Source of the DNA: a virus
Direction: 5' to 3' (one strand)
DNA length: 23,512 nt
IMG/VR virus record: IMGVR_UViG_3300046692_000320
Coordinates: 1 to 23,512 of that record
The translations under genes were made by a program, and so were the position numbers. Positions 13,629 to 19,532 of this stretch are shown here, one piece after another. Positions within the stretch are counted from its first letter, which is position 1; the number at the start of each line of letters is the position of its first letter. The notes under the pieces are model-generated. The model ran no database searches and was not told where the DNA came from. It was given only the letters and a program-made list of their open reading frames with translations.

Positions 13629-14792
13629 TCAGTAGGAAATGGTAACGGCTGGAATCTTGCGCTGAGCGATCAGGGTGACCGCCTGCTTGGCGCACTCTTC
13701 GGTCATCCCGCCGGCAACGAATGCTTCCAGCGCGGCGCGGTTTATCGACTTCTTGTGCTCAAGGTCGGCTTCGCGGGCCTGGGCCTGCTCAAGCTCAAAC
13801 GCCACAGCTGCGGCTTGGCGGGCCAGTTCGTTTTGGCGCGCTTGCTCGACGGCCTGTTCCTGGCGCTGCACCGCGGCGATTCGCTCTTGCTCGGCACGCT
13901 GCTCAGCGGCAATGCGATTGGCCTCGGCCTGTGCCGCTGCTGTGCGAGCCTGTTCAGCTTGAAGCTCCAGTTGCAGGCGCTGATGTTCGGCCAGTGCTTC
14001 GGCGTCCCGCGCTGCCTGTTCGGTTGCGCGCTGGGCGGCGGCCGCCTGATCCAGCAACTCTTGCTCGCGGCGTGCTGCGGCATCACGCTCGGCCTGAGCC
14101 CGCTGCTCCGCTTCGATGCGGGCCTGCTCGGCGGCAACACGGGCAATCTCTGCCTCGCGGTCTCGCTGAGCCTGTGCTTCTGCTTCGGCGCGCAAGCGGA
14201 CTAGTTCGGCCTGCTCAGCTTCGTATTGCTGACGGGTGACGAGCAGCGCCCTGAGAGTTGCGAGCGACTTGTCTTTGGCTTGCGCGGCCTCTGGCAAGTA
14301 TTCTTCCCAGCTATCGTCGAGCGCGACCAGTTCCAGGTCTTCGATAACCTGCGCCACGAATGCGGCCGTAGGCGTCTCGGCGAACATCGCCAGATCCTTG
14401 ATGCGCTGAATGCCGTCGTTGTGAGCGCCAACACGCTCATCTTCTGCCGCCTGCCAGTCATCCAGTGGCTTGCGGACTTCCTTCTGCCACGACTCCAGGA
14501 TGTCCCAAACGCGCTTGCGCTCGGCGTCGATCTTCTTCGGGATTTCCTTCTGCTGTGCGGAAATCTCTTTGCCGACGGCTTCCAATGCCGTTTTGGACTT
14601 GGCGATCTGGTGCGCCATGGAAGCGTAGGCATCGCGGCCTTTCTTCGTCTTGAGGTCGGGCAGGATCTTCTGGAACTCGTCGACCTTCACGCGGACCTGC
14701 TGCAACCATGGCTCAAGGCCGTTGGCGGTGCTGAAGACGGCCAGCGCTGTTTCCTTCGGCGGCACGACGGCCAGTTGAGTTTCTTCAGACAT
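13629..14792 (-). CDS. long coiled-coil protein paired with the recombination genes
   Basis: 387 residues from ATG 14792, with AAGGA 8 bases upstream. The frame is open to 15029 but that would run through two small genes. After a short start (MSEETQLAVVPPKETALAVF) come a helical domain (about 25-150) and an Ala/Gln/Glu/Arg coiled coil of about 180 residues (for example QAQRDREAEIARVAAEQARI). The C-terminal domain of about 45 residues has AFVAGGMTEECAKQAVTLIA. Proteins of this type, some annotated DUF1351-like, often sit next to recT in temperate phages, so an accessory role in recombination or DNA handling is plausible but unproven. Confidence 0.75.
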   Translation of the reverse strand: MSEETQLAVVPPKETALAVFSTANGLEPWLQQVRVKVDEFQKILPDLKTKKGRDAYASMAHQIAKSKTALEAVGKEISAQQKEIPKKIDAERKRVWDILESWQKEVRKPLDDWQAAEDERVGAHNDGIQRIKDLAMFAETPTAAFVAQVIEDLELVALDDSWEEYLPEAAQAKDKSLATLRALLVTRQQYEAEQAELVRLRAEAEAQAQRDREAEIARVAAEQARIEAEQRAQAERDAAARREQELLDQAAAAQRATEQAARDAEALAEHQRLQLELQAEQARTAAAQAEANRIAAEQRAEQERIAAVQRQEQAVEQARQNELARQAAAVAFELEQAQAREADLEHKKSINRAALEAFVAGGMTEECAKQAVTLIAQRKIPAVTISY

Positions 14793-14833
14793 GACGGGTT
14801 CCTTCCGCCATGCAGGCGGCGTATGAGTTCGAA

Positions 14834-14950
14834 TTATTGGGTGAGGGTGCTGACGTAGGCGCTGGCCAGCATTACGAAGGTGGTGCCGAGAAGGACGATG
14901 GCTGAGCCGCGTAGCATGTAGATGCGCTTGGCGCGCTGGTAGCTGGTCAC
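14834..14950 (-). CDS. 38-residue single-pass membrane protein
   Basis: A GTG start at 14950 overlaps the preceding stop as GTGA. The product begins MTSYQRAKRIYMLRGSAIVL and continues with a hydrophobic segment (about 15-33, SAIVLLGTTFVMLASAYVS), with basic residues on the N-terminal, cytoplasmic side. It fills a 154-base gap otherwise without a gene and fits the coupling pattern of the neighbours. Function unknown; a small modulator of a host membrane protein is one possibility. Confidence 0.6.
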   Translation of the reverse strand: MTSYQRAKRIYMLRGSAIVLLGTTFVMLASAYVSTLTQ

Positions 14951-15132
14951 GGGATAACCCGCTCAATGTCTGTGATATGCGGCCAAAACACGTAATCAAG
15001 ACAAACAGGCTGATCCGGGTCTTCTTCATCTACCGAAGTGACCTCACCGATATGGCCTACAGGCATCCACGAAAGTTGATTTTCAGATACTCGTTTGGCG
15101 AACTCGCCAACTTTCCATTCAAGTTTGCTCAT
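14947..15132 (-). CDS. small acidic phage protein
   Basis: 61 residues: MSKLEWKVGEFAKRVSENQL, then WMPVGHIGEVTSVDEEDPDQ and YVFWPHITDIERVIP. The alternating Val/Glu/Trp pattern suggests a small beta barrel of the SH3 kind, perhaps a nucleic-acid or protein adaptor. It starts in an ATGA overlap with the upstream 38-residue gene and ends in a GTGA overlap with the next. No named family. Confidence 0.7.
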   Translation of the reverse strand: MSKLEWKVGEFAKRVSENQLSWMPVGHIGEVTSVDEEDPDQPVCLDYVFWPHITDIERVIP

Positions 15133-15245
15133 CTCGCCACCGCCACAGGAATGCTGATCTGCTCGCGCTCAACCTCGCGGACTTGGTCGTACATGCCCCA
15201 GCAGAAGACTGTCAGGACGGTGAGAATCCAGAAGGTGAGTTTCAT
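15129..15245 (-). CDS. 38-residue membrane-anchored protein
   Basis: ATG at 15245 overlaps the preceding gene. The N-terminus MKLTFWILTVLTVFCWGMYD is a membrane anchor or uncleaved signal, followed by a charged segment (QVREVEREQISIPVAVAR). It could also be a secreted peptide, but no clear signal peptidase site is seen. It is the second tiny membrane gene within 300 bases. Function unknown. Confidence 0.6.
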   Translation of the reverse strand: MKLTFWILTVLTVFCWGMYDQVREVEREQISIPVAVAR

Positions 15246-15418
15246 GGCTGCTTCTCCATGAGCGTAATGACTACCATGCGGAGCCGGCAGATATTCTTTT
15301 CTCGCCCTTCTGCCATCTTTTTTGCTTGCTCTATGGCTGCGCCGAGATTTGGATGCTCGACAATGACCGAGATGACGGAATCGTCTAAATCGACGAGATG
15401 GACTTCATATTCATTCAT
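15242..15418 (-). CDS. small phage protein, unknown
   Basis: 58 residues from ATG 15418. Another ATG at 15424 is only 2 bases after the GGGG site, while 15418 is 8 bases after it and overlaps the preceding stop, so I prefer 15418. The product (MNEYEVHLVDLDDSVISVIV, then HPNLGAAIEQAKKMAEGREK) looks like a compact beta-alpha fold. No family recognised. Confidence 0.68.
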   Translation of the reverse strand: MNEYEVHLVDLDDSVISVIVEHPNLGAAIEQAKKMAEGREKNICRLRMVVITLMEKQP

Positions 15419-15561
15419 ATCCATTTCCCCTTGTACTGGATCGGCACGAAGGTGAAGTGCTGATCGGGTTCTTCTTCAGACTCGACGACGTAGAAGACAT
15501 CGGAGTCGAGTCGCTTCATCAGTTCGCGGAAGGTGTAGACGCGGGTGGCGAGGCGTTTCAT
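15415..15561 (-). CDS. 48-residue phage protein
   Basis: ATG at 15561 overlaps the preceding stop (ATGA), and its own stop overlaps the next start. The product begins MKRLATRVYTFRELMKRLDS and ends FVPIQYKGKWI, with an acidic patch (VVESEEEPDQ) between. Soluble and mixed alpha/beta; unknown function. Supported by unbroken coupling on both sides. Confidence 0.6.
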   Translation of the reverse strand: MKRLATRVYTFRELMKRLDSDVFYVVESEEEPDQHFTFVPIQYKGKWI

Positions 15562-15788
15562 GGCGCAACCCCTTTAGGCGTGTACTTGGTGAGCCGCCAT
15601 TTCGTGTTGTTGCTCTGGCTGTGATCCGACTCAACGAGGCCGTCGCGCTTCATGCTTTCCAGCTCTCTGCGGACCTGCTTCGTGGTGAACGGCGCAATAT
15701 GGAACCTGAACCACCAGGTGCAGAACCAGTTATCCTTGGAGCCCTGCACGCCGCTCATGTAGGTGGTGATGCGCTCACGCAGGCTCAT
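15558..15788 (-). CDS. small winged-helix-like protein, paralogue of the gene at 8662
   Basis: 76 residues: MSLRERITTYMSGVQGSKDN, then WFCTWWFRFHIAPFTTKQVR and KRDGLVESDHSQSNNTKWRL. It shares these blocks in order with the 8662-8889 product of the same operon, so one is a duplicate of the other. Differences concentrate in the loop after YM and at the C-terminus. The pattern would suit a small winged helix; whether both copies bind the same target is unknown. Confidence 0.75.
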   Translation of the reverse strand: MSLRERITTYMSGVQGSKDNWFCTWWFRFHIAPFTTKQVRRELESMKRDGLVESDHSQSNNTKWRLTKYTPKGVAP

Positions 15789-15919
15789 CCCAACCTCACA
15801 ACCAGCATGCCGCGCCGGGTCTGAACCTTGATGCGCTGAGGCAGATCAGCGACCAGAAAAAAGCCCTGCTTCAGCAAGGCTTTCGTTAGCGCTTCGTGGG
15901 TTCTCGCAATGATGGTCAT
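15785..15919 (-). CDS. 44-residue basic phage protein
   Basis: ATG at 15919 overlaps the stop of the gene upstream, and its TGA overlaps the next ATG. The product starts MTIIARTHEALTKALLKQGF and ends RIKVQTRRGMLVVRLG. It is basic with a helix-then-strands pattern, too small for a family call. The coupling on both sides is the main support. Confidence 0.58.
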   Translation of the reverse strand: MTIIARTHEALTKALLKQGFFLVADLPQRIKVQTRRGMLVVRLG

Positions 15920-16110
15920 GCCGCACTCCTTGGCCGATGCGCTATAGCGACATTCAGCCGTGCACAGTAGTGGTCGAACTCTTCAAGGCTGATCGCGCCG
16001 GCCGTGTAGAAGCTGGTGATGTTTCGCAGCACCAGGGTCTCGTACAGCGCAGGGCAGGATGGGTGAGAGAGTTCGTCGAGGTCTTGGTCGATCAGGATAT
16101 GTGGGCTCAT
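15916..16110 (-). CDS. small phage protein, unknown
   Basis: 64 residues: MSPHILIDQDLDELSHPSCP, then LRNITSFYTAGAISLEEFDH and ARLNVAIAHRP. Mostly helical and acidic at the start, basic at the end. It overlaps both neighbours by 4 bases. The AGAISLEEFDHYCARL stretch looks like a short helical hairpin. No known motif. Confidence 0.68.
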   Translation of the reverse strand: MSPHILIDQDLDELSHPSCPALYETLVLRNITSFYTAGAISLEEFDHYCARLNVAIAHRPRSAA

Positions 16111-16535
16111 GCTGCGTCGTCCTCGGCCTGAGCCTTGAGTGCGTCGTCGGCCAGCGGTGCCAAGAGGCGTTCTGCGATCTCGCCGCGCATCCCGAATACG
16201 TGGTCGCTGTGACCGAGCAATTCTTCCTCGGCGTTCTTGTCGTGGCTGCTCCAGTTGATGGATAGCATCAGCCAGCCTAGGGATGCGCCAGACACCATGC
16301 AGTCAGCCAGCCTGTTGTTGACATGATCATCCAGCGCCAGCGCCAGATCTTGCATGGTCACAGATCTGGCGCGTTCGCCGCGAAGCTGAACCGTCACGCC
16401 AAGACCGGCCCGGATCATGCGTTCGGCAGCGTTGTACAGCCACTCGGCCCGCGCAATCTCCTGAGGCGTCTCGCTCACCATTGGAGGCAACTTCGCGTCG
16501 TGCGCGGCCTGACAGATATTCAGTCTTGCGTTCAT
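16107..16535 (-). CDS. phage protein of unknown function
   Basis: 142 residues from ATG 16535, which has GGAGG 6 bases upstream. The open frame to 16628 would overlap the upstream gene by 71 bases and adds only a low-complexity Ser/Thr stretch. The product begins MNARLNICQAAHDAKLPPMV, has ERMIRAGLGVTVQLRGE in the middle and ends in an acidic alanine-rich tail. Helical, soluble, with no motif recognised. Confidence 0.7.
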   Translation of the reverse strand: MNARLNICQAAHDAKLPPMVSETPQEIARAEWLYNAAERMIRAGLGVTVQLRGERARSVTMQDLALALDDHVNNRLADCMVSGASLGWLMLSINWSSHDKNAEEELLGHSDHVFGMRGEIAERLLAPLADDALKAQAEDDAA

Positions 16536-16557
16536 GATTGCCTCCAGAGTGGCGGGG

Positions 16558-16944
16558 TTATTCGTGCCGGCTGTTGCCGTGCTTGTAGAAGTCGACGCTT
16601 TCGGAGTAGTAGCCATTCGATTCGCCAAGCCAGCGAATCACGACAAAACCTTTGGCCGTAGCCAGCCGGTAAAATGTCCACGTGAAGCTGTCCGCGTATT
16701 TGAGGTCTTGTCCGGGAATAGCGTCAGAGCTTGTGCTCTCCTCGGCCAATGTGATCGGCGAGCCAATCAGATCGGTAAGATCGCCCTCCACGTCTTCAAC
16801 TTCGACGCTTTCGCAACAGTCTTGGCAGTGGCTCAAGGTGTAGCGATCGCCCTCTGTTGTGATGAACACGATCTCCCCATCTCCTTTCTTTGCTGGCGAT
16901 ATAGAGGAGAGCGTCTTGCCTTGAAGTTCTGAAAAATCAGCCAT
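16558..16944 (-). CDS. DUF7448-like phage protein
   Basis: 128 residues with the block YTLSHCQDCCESVEVEDVEG, then DLTDLIGSPITLAEE, and a C-terminal TFYRLATAKGFVVIRWLGES. The HCQDCCESV-x-(I/V)-EDVEGDL-DLIGSPI pattern is shared by a family of short phage and bacterial proteins that I associate with DUF7448. The HCxxCC cluster might bind metal. GGAG precedes ATG 16944. Function unknown. Confidence 0.75.
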   Translation of the reverse strand: MADFSELQGKTLSSISPAKKGDGEIVFITTEGDRYTLSHCQDCCESVEVEDVEGDLTDLIGSPITLAEESTSSDAIPGQDLKYADSFTWTFYRLATAKGFVVIRWLGESNGYYSESVDFYKHGNSRHE

Positions 16945-16953
16945 CTCAATCTC

Positions 16954-17079
16954 CTAGGCGATATACCCGCCCGGCATAGTGGTCACCACACGCTTAGCTA
17001 CCGGGTCATGCATCCGACCTTTGGCGCAGTCGTGGACGTCGGGGCGGGGCTTGCGGGGTGAGGGGGTTGTGCGTTTCAT
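16954..17079 (-). CDS. possible 41-residue basic protein
   Basis: ATG 17079 opens a frame reading MKRTTPSPRKPRPDVHDCAK, then GRMHDPVAKRVVTTMPGGYI. It ends 9 bases before the next gene start. Only a weak AGG precedes it, and a terminator-like hairpin lies 26 bases upstream. Codon use is compatible with coding. Tentative. Confidence 0.4.
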   Translation of the reverse strand: MKRTTPSPRKPRPDVHDCAKGRMHDPVAKRVVTTMPGGYIA

Positions 17080-17104
17080 GGCTGCTATACCTGTGGGAGC
17101 GAGG

Positions 17105-17134
17105 CAATAAAAAGCCCGAGCGAACCAGGGCTTT
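17105..17134 (-). terminator. terminator inside the leftward early operon
   Basis: On the minus strand AAAGCCC pairs with GGGCTTT around a 10-base loop and is followed by TTATT. It lies between the first gene of the operon (17532-17825) and the bulk of the early genes, so readthrough or antitermination would be needed to express the rest. Confidence 0.6.
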
Positions 17135-17179
17135 ACCTTCCCTACATGACTACCGGGTGCATGAGGCGCCGGGTGTCGG

Positions 17180-17374
17180 CTATCTGTTACATGGCTGCAA
17201 ATCCTCCGCGTGAGTTGAACCATGGCAGTTTTTGCCATAGTTGGAATTGGGTGATGCAGATGTCAGGGGCTGACGAGTCGTCCCCTTACCAGACGTTATG
17301 ACCTTGCGGGCTTTCAACATGCACCGCTTCCGTATTCTGGCAACGATGTGTGGTTGACGCTTACTGCGCTTCAT
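17180..17374 (-). CDS. doubtful basic ORF in a poorly coding stretch
   Basis: A frame from ATG 17374 begins MKRSKRQPHIVARIRKRCML. It has no ribosome-binding site, and its Ser/Thr/Asn-rich second half looks random. It covers most of a stretch of about 450 bases (17080-17531) without a confident gene. If real, its basic N-terminus would suggest nucleic-acid binding. Listed so that the region is not left blank; I would not rely on it. Confidence 0.22.
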   Translation of the reverse strand: MKRSKRQPHIVARIRKRCMLKARKVITSGKGTTRQPLTSASPNSNYGKNCHGSTHAEDLQPCNR

Positions 17375-17501
17375 CTGCATCGGGGCTTGACCTGATCCAA
17401 TCTGTCGAACCGTTTGCGTGGCGGTCCTCCATTGCAACCAAGTCAAGCTCCGATACAGACGCCCTCCCTAATCGAGTTTCCCCAGAGAGATATCGGGCCA
17501 T
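17361..17501 (-). CDS. doubtful 46-residue acidic ORF
   Basis: From ATG 17501: MARYLSGETRLGRASVSELD, then LVAMEDRHANGSTDWIRSSP. It overlaps the basic frame above by 14 bases and lies 30 bases after the TPGPW gene. Composition is plausible for a small acidic protein, but no ribosome-binding site is visible. Confidence 0.28.
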   Translation of the reverse strand: MARYLSGETRLGRASVSELDLVAMEDRHANGSTDWIRSSPDADEAQ

Positions 17502-17531
17502 TTGCGTCTGGCTAGACGTGCACGGAGAGGG

Positions 17532-17825
17532 TTAGGCGATTGCTTTGGCGATCGCTTTACGAGCCGCTTCGATAATCAATCCCGGGATTACCTCGCCATG
17601 CAGATCAAGCTCTCTGTCTGCAAAATCAAGGAACGGGATTAGCGCCGCAAGAAGATCCGGAGCGGCGGCCATCAACTTTGCATTGGCCTCACCCTCAGCG
17701 ATCAGGTGGTTGTAACTGGCGACCACAACGTCTCCATCTTCCGCCGTTACTTGGGCCTCAACTTTGTCGTATGGGTTATAGCCGGACCAATAACTCCAAG
17801 GCCCCGGCGTGTGTTTCGTTTCCAT
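17532..17825 (-). CDS. TPGPW-type phage early protein
   Basis: 97 residues: METKHTPGPWSYWSGYNPYD, then ANAKLMAAAPDLLAALIPFL and a helical C-terminus IIEAARKAIAKAI. The HTPGPW start and the NAKLMAAAPDLL motif mark a very common family of short early proteins in temperate phages and prophages; its role is unknown. GGAG precedes ATG 17825 by 7 bases. It is the first confident gene of the leftward transcript, after a leader of about 500 bases with strong hairpins just upstream. Confidence 0.85.
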   Translation of the reverse strand: METKHTPGPWSYWSGYNPYDKVEAQVTAEDGDVVVASYNHLIAEGEANAKLMAAAPDLLAALIPFLDFADRELDLHGEVIPGLIIEAARKAIAKAIA

Positions 17826-17853
17826 GGACTACTCCAATCGGTTAGGACTTTCG

Positions 17854-17923
17854 AATGCCTCCCGGGGTGTGAGAGGCATTTGTAAAGCCAGATGGCCAGC
17901 CTGAAACAGCAGGAAGCCATCTG
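17854..17923 (-). promoter_or_regulatory. paired hairpins in the leader before the first early gene
   Basis: Two inverted repeats follow each other: AATGCCTC/GAGGCATT (17854-17861 with 17873-17880) and CAGATGGC/GCCATCTG (17889-17896 with 17916-17923). They lie about 30-100 bases before ATG 17825. No T run follows, so a role in message stability or translation is more likely than termination. Confidence 0.45.
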
Positions 17924-17966
17924 ATATCCGGTCGCTCTCTACTGGAGGCAGCGACTGGGTGGTGCG

Positions 17967-18098
17967 TTAGCGGTGGGTGATGTAGGTGGCCTCTTTGCGA
18001 GGAGTGTTGCTTCGTCCACATCCCGAAACGCCCTGTTGCCAAGGCGCTTCAGTGATGTTCTCCGCAGTAATCCGCAACTGGCGTCGATTACTGACCAT
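17967..18098 (-). CDS. possible small leader protein, 43 residues
   Basis: A frame from ATG 18098 (GTG at 18101 also possible) reads MVSNRRQLRITAENITEAPW, then QQGVSGCGRSNTPRKEATYI. The same frame stays open upstream to near the promoter without a standard start and is rich in Arg and Lys (for example EQLRSGKNKSAVGKIRGLFN). There is no good ribosome-binding site, and plus-strand frames are also open here. Its place, first after the promoter and boxA, is that of lambda N, but the similarity is positional only. Confidence 0.38.
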   Translation of the reverse strand: MVSNRRQLRITAENITEAPWQQGVSGCGRSNTPRKEATYITHR

Positions 18099-18247
18099 CA
18101 CAAGTTTGTTAAACAGTCCGCGGATCTTCCCGACTGCACTCTTGTTCTTGCCGGATCTAAGCTGCTCCGGCCGGGTCGAGGCACGACTTGCGTCGCGATT
18201 ACCCGTGGGTCGATTAAGGCTCGACCTCGCTAAACCTGTTGTTGCTG

Positions 18248-18292
18248 GCCGGTGTTGATCCGGCAGGTTGAAGCTGGTGTTCCTAAAGAGCG
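18248..18292 (-). promoter_or_regulatory. nut-like site: boxA and hairpin in the leftward leader
   Basis: On the minus strand CGCTCTTTA (18292-18284) is an exact boxA consensus, about 45 bases after the predicted start of transcription. A hairpin follows 19 bases later (GCCGG/CCGGC around a 7-base loop, 18264-18248), in the place of boxB. This suggests Nus-dependent antitermination of the early operon. Confidence 0.5.
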
Positions 18293-18342
18293 GTCGGTCC
18301 CTTTCAGGCCCTGGCGCCTCGTTGTTCTGTGGCGTTGATGCA

Positions 18343-18393
18343 AGTAAACAGCATGTTTATAAACCCGTCAACACGTTTTGTTTATTTTGTTTA
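18343..18393 (-). promoter_or_regulatory. PL-like promoter with repressor operators
   Basis: Minus strand -35 TTGACG (18371-18366), 17-base spacer and -10 TTTACT (18348-18343). The promoter is covered by operator-like repeats: TAAAC-N5-GTTTA (18345-18359), the palindrome GTTTATAAAC (18355-18364) and two further GTTTA half-sites at 18380 and 18389. The same half-sites occur between cI and cro, so this is the leftward early promoter under CI/Cro control. Confidence 0.7.
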
Positions 18394-18403
18394 TCGCACC
18401 CAC

Positions 18404-18429
18404 AAAAAAGCCCGCTCAGTGGCGGGCTT
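18404..18429 (-). terminator. terminator after the rex-position gene
   Basis: On the minus strand AAGCCCGC pairs with GCGGGCTT around CACTGA, and T runs through the stem end (plus-strand A at 18404-18409). It separates the cI transcript from the PL promoter. Confidence 0.75.
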
Positions 18430-18457
18430 GGGGGGGGAATGCGGGAGAGGAGGGAGG

Positions 18458-18697
18458 CTATTGCTCCCAAGATTGGCCGGTGATTCCGCAGTTTCTGGCA
18501 ATTGAAGAGAAAATAGCGTCAGCGGAGTACTGCTTTGCCTCCCATGCATCCAAGTTCGTTTGGATCACAGCTCGGCAATTTTTCGGGAGTCCGGTTTTTC
18601 CGTAAGTGGGAATTGCATTGGAATCGGGCGCGGTATACCTGCCGATTCCAAACCCAATTATCAGAACGATAATTAGCCACCCAAGATCCTTACCCAT
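18458..18697 (-). CDS. membrane-anchored protein in the rex position (possible lysogen-expressed gene)
   Basis: 79 residues. GGAGG lies 5 bases before ATG 18697. Residues 6-20 (GWLIIVLIIGFGIGR) form a signal anchor. The rest is soluble, with two Cys (NCRAVIQTNLDAWEAKQYSA and SIARNCGI), presumably periplasmic and able to form a disulfide. It lies just downstream of cI on the same strand and before a terminator, where lambda keeps rexAB, so it is probably transcribed from the repressor promoter in lysogens. Superinfection exclusion or lysogenic conversion is plausible but only inferred. Confidence 0.72.
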   Translation of the reverse strand: MGKDLGWLIIVLIIGFGIGRYTAPDSNAIPTYGKTGLPKNCRAVIQTNLDAWEAKQYSADAIFSSIARNCGITGQSWEQ

Positions 18698-18723
18698 TTT
18701 CGCCTCCTTATGGTCGCTTCAGC

Positions 18724-19449
18724 TCAATGAAACCCGCCGGACCAGAAGACGCGACCGAGAATAACGATCTCTTGTGCTTCTACCTGGGAAGGAGGGTATT
18801 CCTCGTCTGGGTGTTCATCTCTATTGAAACTGCGGAGTCGAATGCCTCCGCCTGGTAACCGATAGACCTGCTTCACTCGGAGCTGCCCAGCGTGATCTAT
18901 TGCGTACATGTCGCCGTCGACAATGCGTGTATTGCTTGTATCCACCGCTACCGTGGCTCCGTTGCGCAGGACTGGTTCCATGCTGTTTCCTGCGACGGTC
19001 ACACATTTTGCGGAGGAGGGGTCAACGTTCTTGTTCCGCAGGCTGTTACGGCCAAATCTCAGCTTCCTATTGGAAGATTCCTGAACCGCAGTCCTGCCAC
19101 TCCCTGCTGACAATTCAATCTCCTTGAGGAACGGAACATAGACCTCGTCGTCTTCGAGAGGCGTGTCGTCATCCCAGACATCTATAGGGCCAAGCATTTC
19201 GGCGTTCGGTTCGGGAGGTATCGGAGCGAGCGCCATACCGGATGGATGTGCCTGACCAGTCGTTAGCCAGTGCTGGTCAACGAGAAGGATCTGCGCAGCA
19301 TCGTATATGGCGCGCGCTGGGAGACCCCGGCGAAACCAGTTATTGAGAACCTGAGGGGTCACGCTCAGCGTCTTGGCAACACCTTTCGGAGTAAGCCCTC
19401 GCTGGTCCATGAATTGGCGTAGGCGGTCGCCTGAATGTTCAGTAGTCAT
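18724..19449 (-). CDS. cI: CI-like phage repressor with S24 peptidase domain
   Basis: 241 residues from ATG 19449; a GTG at 19455 is in frame but less likely. The N-terminal helix-turn-helix covers about residues 10-42 (LTPKGVAKTLSVTPQVLNNW). The C-terminal LexA/S24 domain shows the likely Ala115-Gly116 cleavage site (ELSAGSGR), nucleophile Ser156 (VAGNSMEPVL) and Lys193 (RVKQVYRLPGGG). It should hold the lysogenic state by binding GTTTA/TAAAC operators and be inactivated by RecA-stimulated self-cleavage. No ribosome-binding site precedes the start and a possible -10 (TAAACT) ends 8 bases before it, so the message may be leaderless, as for lambda cI. Confidence 0.93.
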   Translation of the reverse strand: MTTEHSGDRLRQFMDQRGLTPKGVAKTLSVTPQVLNNWFRRGLPARAIYDAAQILLVDQHWLTTGQAHPSGMALAPIPPEPNAEMLGPIDVWDDDTPLEDDEVYVPFLKEIELSAGSGRTAVQESSNRKLRFGRNSLRNKNVDPSSAKCVTVAGNSMEPVLRNGATVAVDTSNTRIVDGDMYAIDHAGQLRVKQVYRLPGGGIRLRSFNRDEHPDEEYPPSQVEAQEIVILGRVFWSGGFH

Positions 19450-19511
19450 AAACACAAAGTTTACCCGTCTTGCATTGTTTATTAAATAAACGTATCGTTG
19501 ACTCGTGTTTA
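19449..19511. promoter_or_regulatory. OR-like operators with divergent cI and cro promoters
   Basis: Half-sites GTTTA/TAAAC occur as TAAAC-N5-GTTTA (19449-19463), the 15-base near-palindrome GTTTATTAAATAAAC (19477-19491) and GTTTA at 19507-19511. A rightward promoter, -35 TTGCAT (19470-19475) and -10 TATCGT (19493-19498) with 17-base spacing, brackets the palindrome, so repressor binding would block it. A weaker leftward promoter (TTTAAT, 17 bases, TAAACT) would serve cI. Confidence 0.75.
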
Positions 19512-19532
19512 CTCGCCGACGGCGGAATGTTT

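Noticed and set aside
11408-14858. Long plus-strand frames (11408-12019, 12052-12771, 12779-13645, 13587-14204, 14226-14858)
   Set aside because: They mirror the minus-strand recombination genes, which have clear family motifs; the plus-strand products have no recognisable domains and arise from GC-rich codon bias.
14793-15029. N-terminal extension of the long coiled-coil protein
   Set aside because: It would overlap two small coupled genes, and the ATG at 14792 has a good ribosome-binding site.
17842-18042. 66-residue minus-strand frame in the leader
   Set aside because: His/Pro/Ser-rich, random-looking sequence that crosses both leader hairpins; no ribosome-binding site.
17973-18258. Plus-strand frames in the leader
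   Set aside because: They oppose the PL transcript, have no promoter or ribosome-binding site, and the sequences look non-biological.
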